NCBI RefSeq assembly: GCF_021648885.1
Contig: NZ_JAKJHZ010000009.1
Coordinates: 310,001 to 374,000 of the forward strand
Direction of reading: 5' to 3'
Length of the DNA: 64,000 bases
Source: Nocardioides potassii
Lineage (GTDB): Bacteria; Actinomycetota; Actinomycetes; Propionibacteriales; Nocardioidaceae
The translations under genes were made by a program, and so were the position numbers. The notes beneath the pieces are model-generated. The model saw only the letters and a list, made by a program, of their open reading frames with translations, had not been told where the DNA came from and did not search any database. The first letter of the stretch is position 1. The number at the start of each line of letters is the position of its first letter. Below, piece after piece: positions 1 through 9,879 of the stretch.

Positions 1-1927
<1,927 letters not shown>

Positions 1928-1971
1928 TGAAAGTCTCAGTCCCTCGTAAGAGTTGGTGGGTGTTGGTGGGG

Positions 1972-1996
1972 GCGGGGCTCCCGGCGGGAGCCCCGC
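1972..1996 (-). other. Intercistronic hairpin between rpsG and fusA
   Basis: Eleven-base perfect inverted repeat (GCGGGGCTCCC / GGGAGCCCCGC) with a three-base loop, starting a few bases after the rpsG stop codon. There is no U-tract, so it does not look like a full intrinsic terminator; a partial attenuator or an mRNA-processing or stabilising stem within the str operon is more likely. Confidence 0.7.
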
Positions 1997-2001
1997 TCAG
2001 G

Positions 2002-2472
2002 TCACCAGCGGTAGTGGGCGAAGGCCTTGTTGGACTCGGCCATCTTGTGGGTGTCCTCGCGCTTCTTCACAGCGGCACCCAGGCCGTTGCTGGCGTCGAG
2101 GATCTCGTTCATGAGGCGCTCGGCCATGGTCTTCTCGCGGCGGTCGGCCGCGTAGCCCACGAGCCAGCGCAGCGCCAGCGTGGTGGAGCGGTTGGCCTTG
2201 ACCTCGACGGGGACCTGGTAGGTCGCGCCGCCGACGCGGCGGGACTTGACCTCGATGGCCGGCTTGACGTTGTCCATCGCGCGCTTGAGCGTGACGACGG
2301 GGTCGGTGCCGGTCTTCTCGCGGCAGCCCTCGAGAGCGGTGTAGACGATGCGCTGCGCCACGGCCTTCTTGCCGTCCTGCAGCACCTTCGAGACGAGCTG
2401 GGTGACCAGCTGCGAGCCGTAGACGGGGTCGGAGACGAGGGGGCGCTTCGGCGCGGGACCCTTGCGAGGCAT
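2002..2472 (-). CDS. rpsG: 30S ribosomal protein S7
   Basis: Primary 16S rRNA-binding protein that nucleates the 30S head. 156 residues, the normal bacterial length, starting [12 protein letters not shown] and containing the conserved core [11 protein letters not shown] and ALRWLV. The ATG overlaps the rpsL stop codon by one base (TAATG), so translation of S12 and S7 is probably coupled. Second gene of the str operon; in E. coli S7 is the translational repressor of this operon, but I cannot identify its target site here. Confidence 0.98.
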   Translation of the reverse strand: MPRKGPAPKRPLVSDPVYGSQLVTQLVSKVLQDGKKAVAQRIVYTALEGCREKTGTDPVVTLKRAMDNVKPAIEVKSRRVGGATYQVPVEVKANRSTTLALRWLVGYAADRREKTMAERLMNEILDASNGLGAAVKKREDTHKMAESNKAFAHYRW

Positions 2473-2843
2473 TACTTCTCCTTCTTCGCGCCGTAGCGGC
2501 TGCGGGCCTGCTTGCGGTTCTTGACACCCTGGGTGTCGAGCGTGCCGCGGATGATCTTGTAGCGGACACCGGGAAGGTCCTTCACACGGCCGCCGCGCAC
2601 GAGCACGATCGAGTGCTCCTGCAGGTTGTGACCGACACCCGGGATGTAGGCGGTGACCTCGACGCCGCTGCTCAGGCGCACACGGGCGACCTTGCGGAGG
2701 GCGGAGTTCGGCTTCTTCGGGGTGGTCGTGTAGACGCGGGTGCAGACGCCACGGCGCTGCGGGGATCCCTTCAGGGCAGGCGTCTTGGACTTCGACACCT
2801 TGTCCTGGCGGCCCTTGCGGACCAGCTGGTTGATGGTGGGCAC
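2472..2843 (-). CDS. rpsL: 30S ribosomal protein S12
   Basis: Decoding-centre protein of the 30S subunit. Start chosen at the GTG at 2843, giving [11 protein letters not shown] as in all S12 proteins and 123 residues in total; the frame stays open further upstream but that part is not S12. PKKPNS and the [10 protein letters not shown] loop are intact, so the two lysines commonly altered in streptomycin resistance are wild type. A GGGA ribosome site lies just upstream. First gene of the str operon. Confidence 0.98.
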   Translation of the reverse strand: MPTINQLVRKGRQDKVSKSKTPALKGSPQRRGVCTRVYTTTPKKPNSALRKVARVRLSSGVEVTAYIPGVGHNLQEHSIVLVRGGRVKDLPGVRYKIIRGTLDTQGVKNRKQARSRYGAKKEK

Positions 2844-2920
2844 CGGGTGGTTCCCTCTCTCTGTTCTCTCGTCTCGGTCCAGCGCCTTGCCGGACTCGGG
2901 TGTGTTGCGGTGGAGCGACG

Positions 2921-2953
2921 TGCCTACGTGGTCGAGGACCACGTCCCTGTCAA
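2921..2953 (-). promoter_or_regulatory. Putative str-operon promoter with palindrome
   Basis: A consensus -35 (TTGACA, 2953-2948) is followed by TAGGCA (2926-2921), the best nearby -10, but the spacing is 21 bases. The spacer holds an eight-base inverted repeat ACGTGGTC-GAG-GACCACGT (2926-2944). This could be an operator or a promoter-distorting element. The rpsL start is about 80 bases downstream. The -35 is clear; the -10 is uncertain. Confidence 0.45.
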
Positions 2954-3058
2954 ACAGCCTGACGGATCCGGCCAACCGATCTGGCCGTTCAGCGCATGCG
3001 CAGGGGTCTGGGCGTGCCAGACACAAGGATTGAGGCTACTCGGGGCCCACCGGCAGGG

Positions 3059-4360
3059 TCAAAACGCCGCAGGGGCCGTCCGGACGTCGTCAGCGACCTC
3101 GTCCCGGACCGTGTCTGGCTGCGCGGCGACCCGTCCGTTGCGGGCTCGTTCGAGCCTCAGGTACATCATCGCAGACAGCACAACCCCGAGGATCGTCATC
3201 AGCCCGCCGCCGAGCAGCGTCCAGCGGGCGCCGTACTCGTGGCCGATCCAGCCGATGATCGGCGCGCCGACGGGCGTGCCACCCATGAAGATCATCAGGT
3301 ACAGCGCCATCACCCGGCCGCGGACGCCCGCGTCGGTGTGCAGTTGCATGTAGGTGTTGGCGCTGGTGATGAACGTCAGCGCGGTGAGGCCGGTGACCGG
3401 CGCGAGCAGCGCGAAGGTGAGGTAGGAGGGCATCAGCCCGGCCAGCATGACCGAGATGCCGAAGGCGATCGCGGCGCCGACGACCAGCCGCTGCCGCACC
3501 TCGGGACGACGGGCGGCCAGCAGCGACCCGGCGAGCGAGCCGATCGCGAGGAACGACCCGAGCAGGCCGAACTCCTCGGGGCCCTTGCCGAATACCTCGG
3601 TCGCCATCAGCGCCGAGGTGATCTGGAAGTTGAGCCCGAAAGTGCCGGCGAAGAAGACCAGGCTCAGCACGAGCAGCAGGTCGGGGCGGGCACGGACGTA
3701 GGCGACGCCCTCGCGGATCGCGCCGGGGCCGCGGTCGGCGGGGGCGGCGGCGTCGATGCGGCTGACGTCGAGGTGGCGCAGCGACCAGATCGGGGCGGCG
3801 TACGACACCGCGTTGAGCAGGATGACCCACCCGGTCGCGACCGCTCCCCCGCCGAGCGCGGCGATGAGCAGGCCGGCCAGGCCGGGGCCGACGAGGCGGG
3901 CGGCGTTGAAGCTCGCCGAGTTGAGGCCGACGGCGTTGGTCAGGTCGCCCGGGTCGACGATCTCGGAGACGAACGACTGGCGCGCGGGCGCGTCGAACGC
4001 TGAGGCCGCGCCGAGCAGCAGGGCGAGGACGTAGACGTGCCACACCTCGGCCGTCCCGGTCACGGCGAGCACGCCGAGGACCAGGGCGGGCAGCGCCATG
4101 CCGAGGTTGGTGAGCTGGAGCAGCCGCTGCTTGGGCACCCGGTCGGCGACGAGGCCGGCGACGGGCGTGAGCAGCAGGAAGGGAAGGAACTGCAACCCCG
4201 TCGTGATGCCGAGCGCGGTGGCGCCGGAGCCGGCGGCCAGCTCGAGGACCAGCCAGTCCTGGGCGACGCGCTGCATCCAGGTGCCCGTGTTGGACACGAC
4301 GCCGCCGGCGGCGTAGCGGCGGTAGTTGGGATTCGCGAGGGAACGGAACGTGGGACTCGT
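3059..4360 (-). CDS. MFS efflux transporter (start codon unusual)
   Basis: Membrane exporter of the major facilitator superfamily, resembling EntS/DHA3-type carriers. The product has about 12 hydrophobic segments, the cytoplasmic loop VADRVPKQRLL after the second segment, and no long soluble domain. It lies 31 bases downstream of a marR-type gene on the same strand, so regulated drug or metabolite export is likely; the substrate is unknown. The conserved N-terminus (SPTFRSLANPNYRRYA) is preceded by a GAGGAG ribosome site with five-base spacing, but the codon there is ACG (4360-4358), not ATG. No ATG, GTG or TTG lies between it and an in-frame ATG at 4525 inside the marR gene. CTG at 4387 is the other candidate. 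Confidence 0.85.
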   Translation of the reverse strand, partial: TSPTFRSLANPNYRRYAAGGVVSNTGTWMQRVAQDWLVLELAAGSGATALGITTGLQFLPFLLLTPVAGLVADRVPKQRLLQLTNLGMALPALVLGVLAVTGTAEVWHVYVLALLLGAASAFDAPARQSFVSEIVDPGDLTNAVGLNSASFNAARLVGPGLAGLLIAALGGGAVATGWVILLNAVSYAAPIWSLRHLDVSRIDAAAPADRGPGAIREGVAYVRARPDLLLVLSLVFFAGTFGLNFQITSALMATEVFGKGPEEFGLLGSFLAIGSLAGSLLAARRPEVRQRLVVGAAIAFGISVMLAGLMPSYLTFALLAPVTGLTALTFITSANTYMQLHTDAGVRGRVMALYLMIFMGGTPVGAPIIGWIGHEYGARWTLLGGGLMTILGVVLSAMMYLRLERARNGRVAAQPDTVRDEVADDVRTAPAAF

Positions 4361-4391
4361 GGTGACTCCTCGGTCGTCTGCGGTCAGTGGT

Positions 4392-4835
4392 TCAGTCAGT
4401 GGTGGCGAGCCGGGCCAGGATCGGCGCCGCCTCGCGGAGGGTGGCCCGCTCGGCGGGCGTGAGGCGGGAGAGCTGCTGCGAGAGCCAGGCGTCGCGGCGC
4501 TGCCGGTCGGCGAGCACGGCCGCACGACCGGCCTCGGTCAGCGACACGACGACCTGCCGGCCGTCGGTCTCGTGCGGACGTCGTACGACGTAGCCGTCGC
4601 CCTCGAGGCAGTTGACCGTCCGGGTCATCGACGGCGGCTGCACCCGCTCGGCGCGGGCGAGCTCGCCGACGGTCTGGTCGCCCAACCGCACGAGCAGTCC
4701 GAGCACGACCATCTGCGGGATGCTCAGGTCGTTGCCGGGGTCGCGCTCCGCGACGAGTCGGCGGCGCAGACGCATGACACCGGCCCGGAGCTCGGAGGCG
4801 AGCCCGGCGTCGGTGCGGAGGTCGGTGGTCGGCAT
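4392..4835 (-). CDS. MarR-family transcriptional regulator
   Basis: Winged-helix repressor of 147 residues with the MarR core: the recognition region SIPQMVVLGLLVRLGDQTVGELARAERVQPPSMTRTV is split by me as helix 2 to the recognition helix, followed by the wing DGYVVRRPHETDGRQ. Start chosen at ATG 4835 (MPTTDLRTD) because a -10-like TATGCT ends six bases upstream, predicting a leaderless mRNA; an ATG at 4853 would lie inside the operator. Precedes the MFS exporter in what looks like a two-gene operon and probably represses it and itself through the inverted repeat at 4839-4866. Confidence 0.9.
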   Translation of the reverse strand: MPTTDLRTDAGLASELRAGVMRLRRRLVAERDPGNDLSIPQMVVLGLLVRLGDQTVGELARAERVQPPSMTRTVNCLEGDGYVVRRPHETDGRQVVVSLTEAGRAAVLADRQRRDAWLSQQLSRLTPAERATLREAAPILARLATTD

Positions 4836-4838
4836 GTC

Positions 4839-4866
4839 GTTAGCATAACTCATTACCTGTGCTAAC
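4839..4866. promoter_or_regulatory. Inverted-repeat operator and -10 of the marR gene
   Basis: Perfect seven-base inverted repeat GTTAGCA / TGCTAAC with a 14-base centre, ending three bases before the marR start codon. The proximal arm contains the -10-like TATGCT (minus strand, 4847-4842). Position and symmetry fit an autoregulatory MarR operator that would block RNA polymerase. Confidence 0.7.
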
Positions 4867-4877
4867 TATTCCGGGTG

Positions 4878-4971
4878 GCAGGACTCACCGCTGAAGCGGG
4901 GACTCCCTCGCTCCTTGGCCGTTGCTACGGCCAATCCGTGCAGGACTCACCGCGTAGGCGGTGACTCCTGC
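4878..4971. repeat. Cluster of three hairpins with a repeated unit
   Basis: GCAGGACTCACCGC occurs at 4878-4891 and again at 4940-4953. The second copy forms a long stem with GCGGTGACTCCTGC (4958-4971, one mismatch, four-base loop); the first copy has a degraded partner (GCGGGGACTCC). Between them TTGGCCG (4915-4921) pairs with CGGCCAA (4928-4934). The cluster lies between the marR promoter and the end of the NCS2 permease gene, so it may terminate the permease transcript. It also looks like a small palindromic or mobile-element remnant. Confidence 0.6.
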
Positions 4972-5009
4972 GCGTTCAGGGGATCTCCGGCGGGGGTGGG
5001 CCGATTCCG

Positions 5010-6488
5010 TCAGGTGAGCCAGGAGGTGATCGGGGCGATCGCGAAGTAGACGACGAACAGCAGAGCGACGATCCACATCAGGGGGTGGACGTCGCCCACC
5101 TTGCCCACGACGAGCTTGATCAGCACGTAGGCGAGGAAGCCGGCGCCGATGCCGACGCTGATCGAGTAGGTGAACGGCATCAGCACGATCGTGAGGAAGG
5201 CCGGGATGGCGATCTCGAGGTCGTCCCAGTCGATGCCCTTGACCTGCTGCATCATCAGGAAGCCGACGAGGACCAGTGCCGGGACGGCCGCCTCGGACGG
5301 GATCGCCTCGACCAGCGGTGCGAAGAAGGTCGAGAGCAGGAAGAGCACGCCGGTGACGACCGACGCGAGACCGGTGCGCGCGCCCTCGCCGACGCCGGAG
5401 GCCGACTCGATGTAGGAGGTGTTGGACGAGACGCCCGCTGCGCCGCCGGCCATCGCCGCGACGGAGTCCACGATGAGGATCCGCTGGGAGTTGGGCGGGA
5501 TGCCCTCCTCGTCGTTGAGCCCGGCCTCCGCGCCGATCGCGGTCATCGTGCCCATCGTGTCGAAGAAGTCGGCCAGCAGGAGGGTGAAGGCGAGGAGCAG
5601 GGCGGCGAGGAAGCCCACGGAGGAGAAGGCGCCGAACAGCGAGAAGTCGCCGACGGTGCCGAAGTCGGGTACGTCGACCACGCCGTTGAGCTCCGGGACG
5701 TTGAGCGCCCAGTTGCCCGGGCCCTCCTGCGACGCCGCGCCGAGGCCGAGGACCGCCTGGACGACGAACGCCAGCACGGTCGTCGCGATGATCGAGATGA
5801 GGATCGCGCCCCGCACGCCGCGGACCCACAGGGCGACGATCAGCACGACGCCGATCGCGAAGACCAGCACCGGCCAGCCGGTCAGGGTGCCGCCGTTGCC
5901 GAGCTGGACCGGGACGGTCGTCTTGAAGGCGTCCGGGATGCGCGTCACGAAGCCTGCGTCGACGAACCCGATCAGCGCGATGAAGAGGCCGATCCCGACC
6001 GAGATCGCGACCTTGAGCTGCTGCGGCACCGCGTGGAAGACCGCCTTGCGGAAGCCGGTCAGCACGAGCGCCAGGATGATGATGCCCTCGAGGACGATGA
6101 GGCCCATCGCGTCCTCCCAGGTCGACCGGGTCGCGATGGCGTTGGCGACGAAGGCGTTGAGCCCGAGACCCGTGGCGAGCGCCAGCGGGAAGTTCGCGAC
6201 GGCCCCCATCAGGATCGTCAGCACGCCTGCGACCAGAGCCGTGCCGGCAGCGATGACCGGCAGGTTGGACCCGTCACCGGTGCCGCCGCCGAGGTAGGCA
6301 CCCGTCGAGTCCGGGACGAAGCCCAGGATCAGCGGGTTCAGCACGATGATGTAGGCCATCGTCAGGAAGGTCACGACGCCGCCGCGAACCTCACTGCTGA
6401 CGCTGGAGCCTCGCTCGGTGATGCGGAAGAAGCCGTCGAGGCCGGAGGCCTTCGGAGTGGGTCGGGTCGTGGTGGTGTCGTCGCTCAC
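5010..6488 (-). CDS. NCS2-family purine permease (AzgA/PbuG type)
   Basis: Integral membrane importer for nucleobases, probably guanine, hypoxanthine or adenine. Starts at GTG 6488 (SDDTTTTRPTPKASGLDGFF), giving 492 residues. Characteristic stretches are GGVVTFLTMAYIIVLNP near the N-terminus, FPLALATGLGLNAF, the DFFDTMGT signature and GASGVSSNTSYIES-like sequence (here AGVSSNTSYIESASGV). About 13 hydrophobic segments. The frame is open far upstream, but that region overlaps the divergent DUF2530 gene and is not homologous. DUF2530 is a common neighbour of this permease family. Substrate assignment rests on family membership only. Confidence 0.93.
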   Translation of the reverse strand: MSDDTTTTRPTPKASGLDGFFRITERGSSVSSEVRGGVVTFLTMAYIIVLNPLILGFVPDSTGAYLGGGTGDGSNLPVIAAGTALVAGVLTILMGAVANFPLALATGLGLNAFVANAIATRSTWEDAMGLIVLEGIIILALVLTGFRKAVFHAVPQQLKVAISVGIGLFIALIGFVDAGFVTRIPDAFKTTVPVQLGNGGTLTGWPVLVFAIGVVLIVALWVRGVRGAILISIIATTVLAFVVQAVLGLGAASQEGPGNWALNVPELNGVVDVPDFGTVGDFSLFGAFSSVGFLAALLLAFTLLLADFFDTMGTMTAIGAEAGLNDEEGIPPNSQRILIVDSVAAMAGGAAGVSSNTSYIESASGVGEGARTGLASVVTGVLFLLSTFFAPLVEAIPSEAAVPALVLVGFLMMQQVKGIDWDDLEIAIPAFLTIVLMPFTYSISVGIGAGFLAYVLIKLVVGKVGDVHPLMWIVALLFVVYFAIAPITSWLT

Positions 6489-6557
6489 GGAACCGCAGTG
6501 TGGCAGAGCGGTGTGACGTGCGTGTTTCGTCTCACCGCAGCGTTGTAGCGTGACCGC

Positions 6558-6857
6558 GTGGACCTGGGCGACGAGCAGCCGATGACGCACGAGATCGGCA
6601 ACCGCACCTACATCGTCGCGCAGGTCGAGCCGCTCGACGTCGACGGCGTCCGCACGACCGAGGTCGGCACCGCCCTGTGGCTGCTGGGGTTCATCGGGCT
6701 CCTCCCCTTCTGGGGCACGCTTCAGGACAGCGGTCGCACGTGGTGGCTCTGGACCTGCCTGGCCGGCTTCGGGCTCGGCCTGTGCGGCCTGGAGTACTGC
6801 CGCCGCCGTCGCAAGGAGCGTGCGGCCCAGCGGGCCGGTCGTCGGATCGCCGGATGA
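6558..6857 (+). CDS. DUF2530 small membrane protein
   Basis: 99 residues: a soluble N-terminus with the family core VEPLDVDGVRTTEVGTAL, two hydrophobic segments (about residues 40-53 and 64-80) and a basic tail CRRRRKERAAQRAGRR. Function unknown. Starts at GTG 6558, six bases after TAGCGT, so probably leaderless. Divergent from the NCS2 permease across 69 bases, and its stop overlaps the next start (ATGA). Confidence 0.88.
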   Translation: MDLGDEQPMTHEIGNRTYIVAQVEPLDVDGVRTTEVGTALWLLGFIGLLPFWGTLQDSGRTWWLWTCLAGFGLGLCGLEYCRRRRKERAAQRAGRRIAG

Positions 6858-7453
6858 GCCTGCCGCCGACCCGCTGGGAGCTCGCCGGCGACCGCAACCG
6901 CGGCTACGGCGAGACCTTCGCGCAGCGGGTCGCCGAGGGTGCCGACGTCGACGGCGAGGCCCGGCTGCTCGACGCGATCGCACCTCGGGGCGCACGGGTC
7001 CTCGACGTCGGGTCCGGGATGGGCCGGGTCGCGGCGGCGCTGCAGGCGCGCGGGCACCGGGTGACCGCGACGGAGCCGGACGCCGTCCTGCGCGCGCAGT
7101 CCGAGGCGACGTACCCCGAGCTCGCGGTGCTCCCCCACGAGGCACTCGCCCTCGACCCGGCGGAGGTCGGCGAGTTCGACGTCGTCGCGGTCGTCGGCAA
7201 CGTCATGGTCTACGTCGGCGAGGACACCGAGCGGCGCGTCCTGGCCCGGGTCCGCGAGCTGCTCGCCCCGGAGGGGCGCGCGGTGGTCGGCTTCCACCTC
7301 ACCGCCGTCAAGGCCGGCAGCCGCACCTACCCGCCCGACGAGTTCGTCGCGGACGCGAGCGCCGCGGGGCTGCGGGTCGTGCACCGCTTCGGCAGCTACG
7401 AGCTGCACGAGGCGAACGACGAGTACGCCGTCTGGGTGCTGGCGAGGGACTAG
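6854..7453 (+). CDS. Class I SAM-dependent methyltransferase
   Basis: 199-residue Rossmann-fold methyltransferase. The SAM-binding glycine loop is VLDVGSGMGRVAAAL (about residues 50-64), followed by the acidic residue in VTATEPDAVL and motif IV-like FDVVAVVGNVMVYV. The ATG at 6854 overlaps the DUF2530 stop by four bases, indicating coupled translation. Substrate is not evident. The stop codon lies inside a 9-base tandem repeat shared with the convergent DUF3027 gene. Confidence 0.9.
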   Translation: MSLPPTRWELAGDRNRGYGETFAQRVAEGADVDGEARLLDAIAPRGARVLDVGSGMGRVAAALQARGHRVTATEPDAVLRAQSEATYPELAVLPHEALALDPAEVGEFDVVAVVGNVMVYVGEDTERRVLARVRELLAPEGRAVVGFHLTAVKAGSRTYPPDEFVADASAAGLRVVHRFGSYELHEANDEYAVWVLARD

Positions 7454-7479
7454 AGGGACTAGAGGGACTAGAGCGACTC
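7444..7479. repeat. 9-base tandem repeat carrying both stop codons
   Basis: Three exact copies of GAGGGACTA (7444-7470) and a degenerate fourth copy. Because each junction reads CTAG, the array gives three in-frame TAG stops to the methyltransferase (plus strand) and three to DUF3027 (minus strand). Confidence 0.8.
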
Positions 7480-8250
7480 GAGGTCGTCGTCGGTGAGCGT
7501 GTCGAAGGCATGCTCGGGCATCGGCAGCGGCTGCTGCTTGCGCGCGAGCTTGACCTCGGAGTGGGCGCCGCAGCCGTGGTCGACGGTGACGACCCTGCCG
7601 TCGTCGTTGGCGTTCCCGTTGGCGCAGACGCCGAAGCGGTCGGCGAGCGAGCCGTTGAGCCTCACCAGGAAGCCGCACGACCAGCACTGGTCCGGGGCGC
7701 TCTTCGCGAGAGGTGCGTCGGGGCCGCCGCTGCCGGCGTGCCAGCGCTCGGCGGCCATGTCGAGGCCCTCGCGGCTCAGGGTGCGGACCCGGCCGAGGCC
7801 GAGCTCCTGCGCGACGCGGCGTACCTGGGCGCGGTCGTCGTCGTCCAGCGGGTCGTCGCCGACGAGGTAGGTCGGCACCAGCCGGGGGTCCTCGTCCTCG
7901 ACCGGCAGCAGGTCGCCGGGAGAGAGGTCGCCGGGCTGGAGGCGCTCCTTGTAGGGCACCCACGCCGGCGCCACGATCGCCTCGTCGCCGGGCAGCAGCA
8001 CGACCTCGTTGACAGTGAGGTCCTTGCCGCGCTTGGCGCGGGTGAGGGTGACCGACCAGTGCCAGCCGGGATAGCCCGGCGTGGTGCAGGCGAAGTGGTG
8101 CGTGACGACCCGCTCCCCCTCGGCGTACGCACCGAGGTGCTCGCCCACCTCGTCGCCGTCGGCGGCCTCGAGCACGACGCTGCGTGCGAGGTCGACGGCC
8201 TTGGCGAGGACCGAGTCCGGCTTGCCGGAGCGGGTCGGGAGAGCGATCAC
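7468..8250 (-). CDS. DUF3027 protein
   Basis: 260-residue soluble protein of an actinobacterial family of unknown function. Recognisable parts are VTHHFACTTPGYPGWHWSVTLTRA and a C-terminal zinc-ribbon-like segment with CWSCGFLVRL, FGVCANG and VDHGCGAH. Start chosen at GTG 8250 (IALPTRSGKPDSVL). CATGAT six bases before it may be a weak leaderless -10. Divergent from the MFS gene at 8350. Confidence 0.85.
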   Translation of the reverse strand: MIALPTRSGKPDSVLAKAVDLARSVVLEAADGDEVGEHLGAYAEGERVVTHHFACTTPGYPGWHWSVTLTRAKRGKDLTVNEVVLLPGDEAIVAPAWVPYKERLQPGDLSPGDLLPVEDEDPRLVPTYLVGDDPLDDDDRAQVRRVAQELGLGRVRTLSREGLDMAAERWHAGSGGPDAPLAKSAPDQCWSCGFLVRLNGSLADRFGVCANGNANDDGRVVTVDHGCGAHSEVKLARKQQPLPMPEHAFDTLTDDDLESL

Positions 8251-8349
8251 GGCGCCATCATGGCAAATGGTGCGCGGTCGTGTCCCGTCGGCACCCCGGC
8301 CCGGTACGGCGCCACCGTGCTGTCGGGCGGGTGGTCCAAGATGGTCCCC

Positions 8350-9879
8350 GTGACCAGCGACCGACCCGACCCCGCACCGGGGCAGGCGTCGGAGCAGGCC
8401 CCGGGGCCCGATCCCGGGGAGGACACCCAGCCCTACCGCGTGGCACCTCCGCCGCCCTCGTCGGCGCCGCGCCCGAGTGCCGTACGACGTTCGCTGGCGG
8501 GCGCGGCGCGCGGGGCCGGCCGGGGCGCGCGGGCCGCCGGTCGCGGCGCCAGGGCCGCCGGCCGGGGCGCCCGGGTCGCCGGCCGCGGGGCCGGCACCGC
8601 CGGCCAGTTCGCCGTCACCCAGGCGCGGCGCGCGGCACGGGCGGAGGGCGCCGGCGACTCGGGGCTCTCGCGCCTCATCGAGCTGCACGCCTTCAACGCC
8701 GCCGGCGACGCGGCCGTCACCATCTCGCTCGCCGGCACCCTCTTCTTCTCGGTCCCGACGGGCGAGGCCCGCGGCCAGGTCGCGCTCTTCCTCGCCCTGA
8801 CGATGCTGCCCTTCGCGATCGTCGCGCCGCTGATCGGGCCGTTCCTGGACCGCTTCAGCCACGGCCGCCGGTGGGCGATCGGCTCGACGATGGCGATCCG
8901 GGGCTTCCTCTGCTGGGTCCTCGCCACCGCCGTGGTCACCGAGTCCGTGTGGCTGTTCCCGGCGGCGCTGGGCTGCCTGGTCGCGTCCAAGGCCTACGGC
9001 GTCACCCGGGCCGCCGCGGTCCCCCGCCTCCTCCCGCCCGACCTGACGCTCGTCAAGGCCAACGCCCGGGTCTCGCTCGCGGGCGTGGTCGGCGCCGGCG
9101 TCTCGGCACCGCTCGCGGCCCTCGCCTCGACCTTCGGCCCGGAGTGGTCGCTGCGCTACGGCTTCGTGATCTTCGTGCTCGCCACGATCTGGGCGATCCG
9201 GCTGCCGGAGAAGGTCGACGCCAGCCACGGCGAGGGCGAGCTGACGCTGACCGGGGAGACCGAGGTCGCCCGGGGCAGCCGCAGGGCGAGGACGCGGATC
9301 CCCGCCGCGGTGGCGTTCGCGCTGCGCTCCAACTGCGGCCCGCGCTGGCTCTCGGGCTTCCTCGTCATGTTCATGGCGTTCCTGCTCCGCGAGAACCCCA
9401 TCGAGGGCTGGAGGCCCGAGGTCCTGCTGGGCCTCGTGATCGGCGCTGCCGGCCTCGGTAACACGCTCGGCATCACCATCGGCTCGTTGCTCAGGCGGTT
9501 GAGCCCGTCGGTCACCGTCGTCCTGGCGCTGCTGGCCGACACCGCGGTGGCGGTGGTGGCAGCGCTGTTCTACGGCCCGGTCGCCCTGGCGCTGCTCGGG
9601 CTGACGGCCGGCCTGTCGCAGGCGCTGGCCAAGCTCTCGCTCGACTCCACGATCCAGCGCGACATCCCGAGCCGCACCCAGGCGAGCGCCTTCGCCCGCT
9701 CGGACACCACGCTGCAGCTGGCCTGGGTGATCGGCGGCTTCGTCGGCATCGCGATCCCGCTCAACCCCCAGCTAGGTCTCGGCATCGCGGCCGCCGTGCT
9801 GGGCGCGTGGGCGACGTTCGTGCTGGTCAGCCGGCCTCGGCCGCAACGGCCCGTGCCGGCTCGGGCTGCCGCGAGCTAG
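8350..9879 (+). CDS. MFS transporter with glycine/arginine-rich N-terminus
   Basis: 509-residue membrane protein. Residues about 1-100 are soluble: a proline-rich segment and then four near-copies of the seven-residue unit RGARAAG. The remainder has 12 hydrophobic segments with LIGPFLDRFSHGRRWAIG as the loop after segment 2. Start at GTG 8350; ATG 8341 is nearly as good. Substrate unknown. The stop codon overlaps that of the convergent cold-shock gene. Actinobacterial MFS proteins with a similar basic N-terminus exist; their role is not established to my knowledge. Confidence 0.85.
   Translation: MTSDRPDPAPGQASEQAPGPDPGEDTQPYRVAPPPPSSAPRPSAVRRSLAGAARGAGRGARAAGRGARAAGRGARVAGRGAGTAGQFAVTQARRAARAEGAGDSGLSRLIELHAFNAAGDAAVTISLAGTLFFSVPTGEARGQVALFLALTMLPFAIVAPLIGPFLDRFSHGRRWAIGSTMAIRGFLCWVLATAVVTESVWLFPAALGCLVASKAYGVTRAAAVPRLLPPDLTLVKANARVSLAGVVGAGVSAPLAALASTFGPEWSLRYGFVIFVLATIWAIRLPEKVDASHGEGELTLTGETEVARGSRRARTRIPAAVAFALRSNCGPRWLSGFLVMFMAFLLRENPIEGWRPEVLLGLVIGAAGLGNTLGITIGSLLRRLSPSVTVVLALLADTAVAVVAALFYGPVALALLGLTAGLSQALAKLSLDSTIQRDIPSRTQASAFARSDTTLQLAWVIGGFVGIAIPLNPQLGLGIAAAVLGAWATFVLVSRPRPQRPVPARAAAS

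Noticed and set aside
4878..4971. Possible CRISPR-like direct repeat
   Set aside because: Only two copies, the repeat is itself part of a hairpin and there is no leader, further spacer or cas gene.
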